Shown piece after piece: positions 57,385 to 64,000 of a stretch of DNA of 64,000 nt. A model generated the notes under the pieces. The model was not told where the DNA came from and searched no databases. It worked only from the letters and a program-made list of their open reading frames with translations. Position 1 is the first letter of the stretch. The number at the start of each line of letters is the position of its first letter. The DNA comes from Mobilicoccus caccae. Lineage in GTDB: Bacteria; Actinomycetota; Actinomycetes; Actinomycetales; Dermatophilaceae. The position numbers were made by a program, and so were the translations under genes. Location: positions 2,771,199-2,835,198 of the forward strand of contig NZ_BSUO01000001.1 in assembly GCF_030161635.1 (NCBI RefSeq), written 5' to 3'.

Positions 57385-57729
57385 CTACCTCTTGTGCTGG
57401 CGGTCGAGCTCCGCCCCGAAGAAACTGGCTGCCCTCTTCAGGATCTCGTTGGCCCGCTTGAGCTCCCGGACCTCCTGCTCGAGGGCCTTCATCCGCGCGG
57501 CGTCGCTCGTGCTGACCCCCGGCACGTGGCCCTCGTCTATGTCGGCCTGGCGGACCCAGGACCGCACCGATTCGGTGCCGTACCCGAGCTGGGACGCGAC
57601 GCGCTGGATCGTGCCGTGCTCGGTGCCCAGCTCAGCACGCAGTGTCCTGACCAGCCGCACCGCAGCTGCCTTCTCTTCAGGGCTGTAGCGACGCGTGGTC
57701 GGCTTCCCCGGGGTGGTGTCCTTCGGCAT
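57385..57729 (-). CDS. IS3-family transposase OrfA
   Basis: The 114-residue protein has a helix-turn-helix (EEKAAAVRLVRTLRAELG, then QRVASQLGYGTESVRSWVRQ) and a leucine-zipper-like coiled coil (ARMKALEQEVRELKRANEIL). ATG 57729 is used. It binds the IS ends and overlaps the OrfB frame by about 15 codons before its stop at 57385. Confidence 0.9.
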   Translation of the reverse strand: MPKDTTPGKPTTRRYSPEEKAAAVRLVRTLRAELGTEHGTIQRVASQLGYGTESVRSWVRQADIDEGHVPGVSTSDAARMKALEQEVRELKRANEILKRAASFFGAELDRQHKR

Positions 57730-57783
57730 GAGTCCATCCTCGTTTCCAAACGATGGAGACTCCAACCAACCCAGTGCGATTCA

Positions 57784-58265
<482 letters not shown>

Positions 58266-58343
58266 CACCTGACCCGTGATGCTCCGAATCGGCCGTCTAC
58301 CAGCCCCTTTGGCCTGATGGACACCCCGCCGGGCGGGTGGTTC

Positions 58344-59312
58344 TCACTGCCCGGAGGCCCGGCTGTAGGGGCTCGCGACCTCGTCCCACTCCTCGCCGAC
58401 GGGGATGAAGTCGTCCTCGATCTCCAGCGGGGGCGGCAGCGGACGCTCCGCGCGGGCCTTGAGCGTGTAGGTGGGCGGCGGCACCGGAACCGGCTGCCAC
58501 CCCTCCTGGTCGAAGAGGATGTCGCGCTCGGCCGCGCGAGCGACCACCTCGGCCTCGGCGGCGATGGCCGGCTCGACCTCGCGGGCGTAGTCGAACGGCA
58601 CGTACTCCTGCGCCACCGGCATCGCCCGGGCGGCCGGACGCACATCGACGCGGGTGACCTCGTCGGCCTCGTGCTCGGCGACAGCCACGGCCGCACCCGC
58701 CGATGTCGCCGCAGCGGCGGTGGCCGCCGTGGCTCCGCGACGGGCGAGCGGTGCGCCGGTTCCGCGCTCGGCGTGGCGGCGAGCACGGGTCCGCGCGAGG
58801 ACCGCCTGGCGACGCATGACCACGACGAGCGCAGTGCTGAGGACGACCCCGGAGACCGGGACGATCCACGTGAGGGCCCCGAGTCCGGCCAGCACGGCGG
58901 TGCCGAGGGTGGCGAGGACGAGAGCCAGGGTGACGACCGCCATGAGACGGGCCCGACGCACGCGGGCCGCGGCACGCTGACGGTCGGCCAGGGCCTTGGT
59001 GCCGCCGGTGCGGGCCGCCTGCACGGGCTTGCTCGCCGCCTGCGCGGCGCGGGCCTCGGTGGCGGCGCGGGAGGGCTGCAGGTTGCGGTGCAGCACCACC
59101 GACGAGGAGTTGCGCATGGGCGCGGTGCTGGCTTCGAACGCCTCTGCACTCTCGCGACGGACGGCGCGGCGCTGCAGAACTCGCATCGAGGCGGAGAACC
59201 GGTCGACGGTGCGCGCGGTGGCCAGATACTCGCGTCTGCGGGTGGTGTCGACCACGAGATAGGCAGCCCAGACGGCGACGACGGCGACGAAGATCAGGCT
59301 GCTCGGGGACAC
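58344..59312 (-). CDS. sepX: divisome membrane protein SepX/GlpR
   Basis: The 322-residue protein has an N-terminal membrane helix (SLIFVAVVAVWAAYLVVDTT) and a basic, helical region with the family start RTVDRFSASMRVLQRR. A second pair of hydrophobic segments (LMAVVTLALVLATLGTAVLA, TWIVPVSGVVLSTALVVVM) precedes a long Ala/Glu-rich cytosolic tail. SepX of Streptomyces and GlpR of Corynebacterium share this start and sit near moeA-like glp. They anchor the division/polar machinery (Wag31, FtsZ). The moaC-moeA genes lie just upstream. Confidence 0.8.
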   Translation of the reverse strand: MSPSSLIFVAVVAVWAAYLVVDTTRRREYLATARTVDRFSASMRVLQRRAVRRESAEAFEASTAPMRNSSSVVLHRNLQPSRAATEARAAQAASKPVQAARTGGTKALADRQRAAARVRRARLMAVVTLALVLATLGTAVLAGLGALTWIVPVSGVVLSTALVVVMRRQAVLARTRARRHAERGTGAPLARRGATAATAAAATSAGAAVAVAEHEADEVTRVDVRPAARAMPVAQEYVPFDYAREVEPAIAAEAEVVARAAERDILFDQEGWQPVPVPPPTYTLKARAERPLPPPLEIEDDFIPVGEEWDEVASPYSRASGQ

Positions 59313-59428
59313 ACCCCAACCGTACGTCGAAAGCCGGTGAAGCAGGCCCTCATCGGGGGCGTGTCACCCCGAAATCACACGGATGTAAGTCTGCGCCCGA
59401 ACCGGCCGGGGTCAGACGTTCGACCTGC

Positions 59429-60061
59429 TCACGTGGCGTGTGGTGACTGCCGAAGCCGCTGTGTCGCGTTCCACCGGGCGACCAGAGATTCCCCCGCCAG
59501 GTCTTCCATAGTGAGAGCGAAGGATCGGTGGTCGCGCCACTGCCCGTCGATGTGCAGCAGACGCCGCCTCAGCCCCTCGTCGCGGAACCCGAGTTTCTCC
59601 ACGACGCGGACGCTCGCACGGTTCTCCGGACGGATGTCGACGGCCACCCGATGGAGCCCCAGACCGTAGAAGGAGTGGTCCACCAACGCCGCCAGGCAGG
59701 ACGGCGCGATGCCCTGCCCGGCCATGTCCCGCGACACCCAGTAGCCGGCGTTGCCGCTGCGCATCGAGCCCCACGTGATGCCGGACAGGTGCATCTGCCC
59801 GACCAACCGCCCGCCCACCTCGATGACGAACGGCTGCATGCGCCCGGCCTGCGCCTCCCCGTCGTAGAACCGCACGAGGGAGCGGAACTTCATCTGTCCG
59901 GTCGGTTCCGGGTTCGTCGCCTCCCAGCGTTCCAGCCACGCATGGTTGACGATGCGCAGACGCTCCCATTCCGCCCGGTCGCGAGGTCGGAGAGCGCGCA
60001 TCACCCGATCCGGGCGCTGCGGGTGCCGCACGGTGAGGATCGTCGGCCACAACCCGGCCAT
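59429..60061 (-). CDS. GNAT-family N-acetyltransferase (RimJ/RimL-like)
   Basis: The 210-residue GNAT has VMRALRPRDRAEWERLRIVN at the start, GYWVSRDMAGQGIAPSCLAA (the acetyl-CoA R/Q-x-x-G-x-G/A loop as RDMAGQG) and LGLHRVAVDIRPENRASVRV near residue 150. It is RimJ/RimL-like and could N-terminally acetylate a ribosomal or other protein. It is coupled to the mogA/moaB-like gene by TGATG overlap and precedes sepX. Confidence 0.87.
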   Translation of the reverse strand: MAGLWPTILTVRHPQRPDRVMRALRPRDRAEWERLRIVNHAWLERWEATNPEPTGQMKFRSLVRFYDGEAQAGRMQPFVIEVGGRLVGQMHLSGITWGSMRSGNAGYWVSRDMAGQGIAPSCLAALVDHSFYGLGLHRVAVDIRPENRASVRVVEKLGFRDEGLRRRLLHIDGQWRDHRSFALTMEDLAGESLVARWNATQRLRQSPHAT

Positions 60062-60573
60062 CAGTGGTCACCCCCGGCGATCTGGTCGAGGGCATGGTGG
60101 ACGACCTGTTCGAGTACCTCGAGCGCGTCCTTGACCCCACCGGTCGATCCCGGCAGGTTGACGACGAGCGTGCCGCGGGCCACGCCGCACAGGCCACGGG
60201 ACAACATCGCGGTCGGCACACCCTTGGCGAGACCGGCCGCCCGGATCGCCTCGGCGACTCCCGGCACCTCGACGTCGAGCAGCGGCAGGGTGACCTCGGG
60301 GGTGCGGTCGTCGGCGCGCAGGCCCGTTCCGCCGGTGGTGAGGATCAACGCCGGCGGGGGCGCCTCGTCGAGGGCCCGGCGGATCGCCTCACCCGTCGGT
60401 TCCCCGTCGGGCACGACGACGGGGTCCGCGACGTCGAAGCCCCAGTCGCGGAGTCGGTCGGCGACGATCTGCCCCGAACGGTCGGTGTACACACCGCGCG
60501 CGGCCCGGGTCGAGGCGGTGACGACGACGGCCCGACGGGGGTCGGGCCCGACTGCCGGCTCCTGCTGACTCAT
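60061..60573 (-). CDS. mog: molybdopterin adenylyltransferase (MogA/MoaB family)
   Basis: The 170-residue protein has RAVVVTASTRAARGVYTDRS, ALILTTGGTGLRADDRTPEV with the TGGTG nucleotide motif, and MLSRGLCGVARGTLVVNLPG (G-S-T-G-G afterwards). It adenylates molybdopterin before metal insertion by MoeA. It overlaps moaC by ATGA and lies in the operon order moeA-moaC-mog-GNAT. Confidence 0.9.
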   Translation of the reverse strand: MSQQEPAVGPDPRRAVVVTASTRAARGVYTDRSGQIVADRLRDWGFDVADPVVVPDGEPTGEAIRRALDEAPPPALILTTGGTGLRADDRTPEVTLPLLDVEVPGVAEAIRAAGLAKGVPTAMLSRGLCGVARGTLVVNLPGSTGGVKDALEVLEQVVHHALDQIAGGDH

Positions 60574-61058
60574 GCGCCGCTCGCCTCCTCGCGCCAGTCC
60601 CCCGATCGTCCACCGGATTTGGCGGTGACGCGGATGTCGGTGATGCGGGCGTGCTTGTCCACGGCCTTGATCATGTCCACCAACGCCAGGGCCGCGACGC
60701 TGACGCAGGTCAGCGCCTCCATCTCGATGCCGGTGCGATCGGCGGTGCGCACGGTCGCGGCGATGTCGACCCCGTCGTCGGCCACCGACACCTCGACGGC
60801 GACGGCGTGGATCGCGACGGGATGCGCGAGCGGCACGAGCTCGGGCGTGCGTTTGGCCGCCTGGATACCGGCGATGCGGGCGACCGCGAGGGCATCGCCC
60901 TTGGGCACGGTGCCACCACGCAGCGCCTCGATGGCCGCGGGCGCGAGCAGGACCCGGCCGGCCGCACTCGCCTCACGAGCGGTGACGGCCTTGGCGCTGA
61001 CGTCGACCATGTGGGCCGTGCCGTCGTCGCGGACATGGGTCAGTCGCGGTGAAGTCAC
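60570..61058 (-). CDS. moaC: cyclic pyranopterin monophosphate synthase
   Basis: The 162-residue protein has HMVDVSAKAVTAREASAAGR near residue 16, KGDALAVARIAGIQAAKRTP, the LVPLAHPVAIHAV motif and GIEMEALTCVSVAALALVDM followed by a catalytic Lys (DMIKAVDK). All MoaC motifs are present. It converts 3',8-cH2GTP to cPMP in Moco synthesis. GTG start 61058 shares GTGA with the moeA stop. A moaA gene is not in the window. Confidence 0.93.
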   Translation of the reverse strand: MTSPRLTHVRDDGTAHMVDVSAKAVTAREASAAGRVLLAPAAIEALRGGTVPKGDALAVARIAGIQAAKRTPELVPLAHPVAIHAVAVEVSVADDGVDIAATVRTADRTGIEMEALTCVSVAALALVDMIKAVDKHARITDIRVTAKSGGRSGDWREEASGA

Positions 61059-62371
61059 GAGGGCGATCCTGCCGCAGCCACGGCCGTCGCACCGAACCAG
61101 GGCATGCCGGAGGCCTCGCCGGCCGTCGCCGCCACCGCATGATCGCCGGGAGTCGTCCCGTCGAGGCCCAGCACGAGCACCTCGTCACCGGGCTTCACCT
61201 CGGTGACCTCCGGCGCGACGATCGCCAGGCCGTGCGCATCGGCCAGGCTGCCGAGCACGTGGGAGCCCTGCCCACCCGCGAGCCGCACGCGCAGGGGCTC
61301 CGAATCGCTGGACGTGACGACGACCCGCGCGAACTGGGTCTTGCTCGAGGGTGAGGTCCACCCCTGCTCGGCCCTGGCCACCACGGGAGCGGACTCGAAC
61401 GCCGGACGGCCCGCCATGCGGCGCAGTGCGGGCGCGACGAACACCTCGAAGCTCACGAGCGAACTCACCGGGTTGCCGGGGAGGGTGAAGACGGGCACGG
61501 AGTCCTCCCCCAGCGTGCCGAAACCCTGCGGTTTGCCCGGCTGCATCGCGACGCGGTCGAACTGCACGGTGCCGAGCTCGGACAGCACGGCCTTGACCGC
61601 GTCGTAGGCGCCCATGCTCACGCCGCCGGTGGTGACGATGGCGTCGGCGCGGGCGAGCTGCTGCCGCAGCACCCGCGAGACCGTCTCGGGGTCGTCGGCG
61701 ACTCCGCCCACGCGGCTGGCGACCACACCCAGGTCGCGCGCTGCGGCCGCGAGCATGGGTCCGTTGCTGTCGACGACCTGCCCGAAGCCGGGGACCTGAC
61801 CAGGGTCGATGAGTTCGTCCCCGGTACTCACCACCACGACGCGCGGCAGGGGGATGACCAGGGCGTCGCCGTGCCCGACGGCGGCGGCCAGCGCGAGTTG
61901 TCGCGGCCCGAGCCGGGTACCCGCGCGCAGGACGATCTGCCCTTCGCCCACGTCCTCTCCCTGAGGCCGGATGTGTCGTCCGTGCGGGACTCCCTCGTGG
62001 ATGGTCACGCGCTCGACCCCGGCGTCGGTCTGCTCCACGGGCACGACCGCGTCGGCACCCTCGGGCACCGGCGCGCCGGTCATGATGCGGAACGTCGTGC
62101 CCGGGCGCAGGCGGCGGCGAGTCGTGTCGCCGGCGGCGATGTCGCCCTCGACGGGCAACCTCGTGGGATACGGGTTTCCGGCGCGTTCGACGTCGGAGGC
62201 GAGCACGGCGTACCCGTCCATGGCCGAGTTGTCGAAGCCGGGCAACGAGACGCGGCTGCGCAGATCCTCGGCGAGGACGCACCCCTGCGCCCCGTCGAGC
62301 GCCCGGCGGGTCGGGGCGGCGACACGGACCGTGGACAGGATGCGAGCGAGATGCTCGTGGACCCCGATCAT
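61055..62371 (-). CDS. moeA: molybdopterin molybdotransferase MoeA / gephyrin-like Glp
   Basis: The 438-residue protein has domains I-IV of MoeA: LPGFDNSAMDGYAVLASDVE near residue 45, FRIMTGAPVPEGADAVVPVE, PRVVVVSTGDELIDPGQ, IVTTGGVSMGAYDAVKAVL and VFTLPGNPVSSLVSFEVFVA. In Corynebacterium a MoeA paralogue, Glp, binds Wag31 and the membrane receptor GlpR in cell division. Synteny with sepX/glpR here fits that role as well as Moco synthesis. The sequence cannot say which function dominates. Confidence 0.92.
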   Translation of the reverse strand: MIGVHEHLARILSTVRVAAPTRRALDGAQGCVLAEDLRSRVSLPGFDNSAMDGYAVLASDVERAGNPYPTRLPVEGDIAAGDTTRRRLRPGTTFRIMTGAPVPEGADAVVPVEQTDAGVERVTIHEGVPHGRHIRPQGEDVGEGQIVLRAGTRLGPRQLALAAAVGHGDALVIPLPRVVVVSTGDELIDPGQVPGFGQVVDSNGPMLAAAARDLGVVASRVGGVADDPETVSRVLRQQLARADAIVTTGGVSMGAYDAVKAVLSELGTVQFDRVAMQPGKPQGFGTLGEDSVPVFTLPGNPVSSLVSFEVFVAPALRRMAGRPAFESAPVVARAEQGWTSPSSKTQFARVVVTSSDSEPLRVRLAGGQGSHVLGSLADAHGLAIVAPEVTEVKPGDEVLVLGLDGTTPGDHAVAATAGEASGMPWFGATAVAAAGSPS

Positions 62372-62481
62372 GCGGGCCTCTGGCGGATTTCACTCACCGA
62401 CGGCGACGTCGGCCGGTTGACGGTCCTCATGCAGGCACGATAGCCACGAGCTGCGCGATCCCCTAGGAGCACACTGAACCC

Positions 62482-63288
62482 ATGGCTGCGAGCACCGGCC
62501 CGGCAGAGGCCGGCACGTCCGACAAGACCACCCTGCGGGCACGGATTCGCGCCCAACGCCGGGCCCGCCGGCGCGCCGAACGGGAAGCGGGAACCGGCCG
62601 CCGAGCGGAGTCTGAGGGCATCGCCCGCGCGGTCCTCGATCATCTCGATCGGTGCCCGCAGGCCCGCGACGCCGGGTGGGGGTCCTCCTCGGCCACCGTC
62701 GCCGTGTTCCGTTCCACCCCGAGCGAACCGGACACCACCGCTCTCATCGAGGGGCTGCACGATCGGGGTGTGCGGGTGCTCGTCCCGCGCACCCTGGACG
62801 ATCTGAGTCTCGACTGGCACGAGTTGCTCGCGCCCGCAGGCGATCTCCGGGACGGGCGCCGGCAGGGAGAGGCGCCGGCCGGCGACCATCACGACGCCTC
62901 GACCGACGAATCCCCTTCTGCCGCATCGCCGTCCGAGGACGCCGACCCGGCGCGCCCCAGCGGTGAGGACAGCAGCGCCGAACTCCCCTCCGACGAGGAC
63001 GCCGGCGACGAAGGCCCCTCGCTCGGCCTCGACGCCGTCGCCGACATCACGGCGATGATCCTGCCCGGCCTGGCGGTCGACCACGCCGGGCATCGGCTCG
63101 GTCAGGGCGGTGGGTGCTACGACCGCACCGTGCCCCGCCTGCGGCCGGGCACCTGCCGCGCGGTGCTCCTGTTCGACGAGGAGATCCTCGACGCCGTCCC
63201 CTACGGAGAACACGACCAGCTCGTGCCGGCGGTCGTGACCCCGCGGCGCGGCTGGACCGCCCTCACACCGGCCCCGCCGACTCCCTGA
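62482..63288 (+). CDS. 5-formyltetrahydrofolate cyclo-ligase
   Basis: The 268-residue protein has an Arg-rich N-terminus (RIRAQRRARRRAEREAG), a fold start ATVAVFRSTPSEPDT and the ATP/folate loop HRLGQGGGCYDRTVPRLR near residue 205. A 60-residue Asp/Glu/Ser/Pro-rich insert (about residues 125-185, for example DESPSAASPSEDADPARP) separates the two halves. Family members are normally about 190-200 residues, so the insert explains the length. It recycles 5-CHO-THF to 5,10-methenyl-THF. Confidence 0.9.
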   Translation: MAASTGPAEAGTSDKTTLRARIRAQRRARRRAEREAGTGRRAESEGIARAVLDHLDRCPQARDAGWGSSSATVAVFRSTPSEPDTTALIEGLHDRGVRVLVPRTLDDLSLDWHELLAPAGDLRDGRRQGEAPAGDHHDASTDESPSAASPSEDADPARPSGEDSSAELPSDEDAGDEGPSLGLDAVADITAMILPGLAVDHAGHRLGQGGGCYDRTVPRLRPGTCRAVLLFDEEILDAVPYGEHDQLVPAVVTPRRGWTALTPAPPTP

Positions 63289-63465
63289 TCGCACAGCGGA
63301 ACTCCGGCGGCAGAAGAGACGGGCACGCGATGCGCACCGGATCGCGCGCGGGAGCACCCGTCCGGGAGGGGTCCTAAGGAAGATTTCGGCCCCCTGAAGC
63401 GTTGTGTGGATGCCTGATTTCTGCCCGTACACTCATCGAGCCGTACATCTCCCGGAAGAAGAGCC

Positions 63466-63822
63466 ATGCCCACCTACGCCTACGCCTGCACCGAGTGCGA
63501 CCACGACTTCGAGACCGTCCAGTCCTTCACGGACGACGCGCTCACCACCTGCCCGCAGTGCGAGGGGCGTCTGCGCAAGGTCTTCAACTCCGTGGGTGTC
63601 GTGTTCAAGGGCTCCGGGTTCTACCGCACCGACTCCCGCAACGGCTCGGACGGCAAGAACGGCAAGGCCTCCACCAACGGGTCGTCCTCGTCGACCTCCT
63701 CGGCCGGCTCGAACTCGGGCTCTACCGGCGCGAGCAAGGACTCCTCGGGCTCGTCGAGCTCCTCGAGCACCTCCTCCACCGGCACGTCGTCCTCGGCCTC
63801 TTCCTCCGCCGCCGCGAGCTGA
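63466..63822 (+). CDS. FmdB-family zinc-ribbon protein
   Basis: The 118-residue protein has MPTYAYACTECDHDFETVQS and TTCPQCEGRLRKVFNSVGVV, two CxxC knuckles of the FmdB/CxxC_CXXC_SSSS ribbon. FKGSGFYRTDSR is the family end motif. The last 55 residues are only Ser, Thr, Gly and Asn (SSSSTSSAGSNSGSTGASKD), probably disordered. A TACACT -10-like box lies at 63428-63433. FmdB-like proteins are thought to be regulators. Confidence 0.9.
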   Translation: MPTYAYACTECDHDFETVQSFTDDALTTCPQCEGRLRKVFNSVGVVFKGSGFYRTDSRNGSDGKNGKASTNGSSSSTSSAGSNSGSTGASKDSSGSSSSSSTSSTGTSSSASSSAAAS

Positions 63823-63918
63823 GACCCGTCGTCCTCAGCCTGCGCGGGCGAGGACGTCGATCCACAGCCGAGCGCACGGCGCCGCAGCCCACCTGATCGC
63901 TCACCTAGGTTGTCGGGC

Positions 63919-64000
63919 ATGCCCAGCGCTCCCGCCCTGCCGTGGCTCGGCACGACACCACCCCCATCCCGCACCGGCAGAGCGGCGACCCGTCGCGCGC
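63919..64000 (+). CDS. possible start of a gene, truncated by window edge
   Basis: An ATG at 63919 opens MPSAPALPWLGTTPPPSRTG and is still open at the edge. In actinobacteria FmdB is often followed by an SAF-domain (CpaB-like) gene, and a basic N-terminus would fit. Only 27 codons are visible and no RBS is clear, so this is a guess. Confidence 0.35.
   Translation, partial: MPSAPALPWLGTTPPPSRTGRAATRRA

Larger units (their letters stand above)
56431..57783 (-). mobile_element. complete IS3-family insertion sequence (1353 bp)
   Basis: Termini are imperfect inverted repeats: the left end TGAATCGCACTGGGTTGGTT (reading inward from 57783) and the right end TGAATCGCCCTGGGTCTGAT (from 56431). It carries OrfA and OrfB in the IS3 arrangement. 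Flanking trinucleotides (ACG and AAG) do not match, so there is no target duplication. Its insertion cut a flavoprotein gene on one side and a serine recombinase gene on the other. It appears intact and potentially active. Confidence 0.92.

Overview
The window is high-GC actinobacterial DNA. It carries mycothiol-dependent (MDMPI-type) enzymes, type-B succinate dehydrogenase, a Pmt-type mannosyltransferase, the MetP/MetS importer, and a SepX/GlpR-MoeA (Glp) neighbourhood. Gene content and repeat style suggest Micrococcales, Intrasporangiaceae/Dermatophilaceae-like, but that is inference. Most genes sit in tight minus-strand runs with ATGA or GTGA overlaps.

Layout. 0-8.5 kb: redox and accessory genes, including a two-component flavin monooxygenase pair with a divergent HxlR regulator, a glycosyltransferase-SDR pair, an aldehyde dehydrogenase and a PIG-L deacetylase. 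8.6-20 kb: a repeated inverted-repeat element (two copies), hipBA with three operator-like sites, a stand-alone ctaD with a divergent heme oxygenase, a scar joining broken AraC and MFS genes, an iron-redox/CDGSH/methyltransferase operon and an ABC-F ATPase. 20-31.3 kb: the conserved metG-tatD...rsmA...ispE-ABC-F housekeeping axis, interrupted by a secreted-protein pair, a giant LuxR-type regulator, ctaG and a DUF2243 gene. Five genes here and just beyond (ispE, LuxR, DUF2243, tatD, metP) each carry an apparent single-base frameshift, at or next to a short G/C run.

31.5-49.4 kb: the methionine/alanine importer metPS (metS is 46 residues), a HicA-like remnant with a partner, a Baeyer-Villiger-type monooxygenase, sdhCAB, ald, rsmI, pmt, an intergenic hairpin/tandem-repeat cluster, two bacterial-PH proteins, an alpha/beta-fold protein lacking the nucleophile serine, an ArsR-CDF pair and an XRE-cupin regulator.

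49.5-58.2 kb: an accessory island. A thioredoxin-reductase-like gene is cut exactly at an IS3-family left end. Next comes a copper module: a Cys-rich storage protein, CueP, a CopRS-like two-component system, a DUF305 lipoprotein and a beta-propeller lipoprotein. Two CopR-box-like sites lie inside the module. A truncated flavoprotein, a complete IS3-family element in opposite orientation, the 3' part of a serine recombinase and tRNA-Ala(CGC) follow. 58.3-64 kb: a SepX/GlpR divisome gene with GNAT, mogA/moaB-like, moaC and moeA/glp genes, then 5-formyltetrahydrofolate cyclo-ligase and an FmdB zinc-ribbon protein.

The items most worth following up are the duplicated inverted-repeat element, the copper island architecture with its putative CopR sites, and the clustered frameshifts that hit essential genes.
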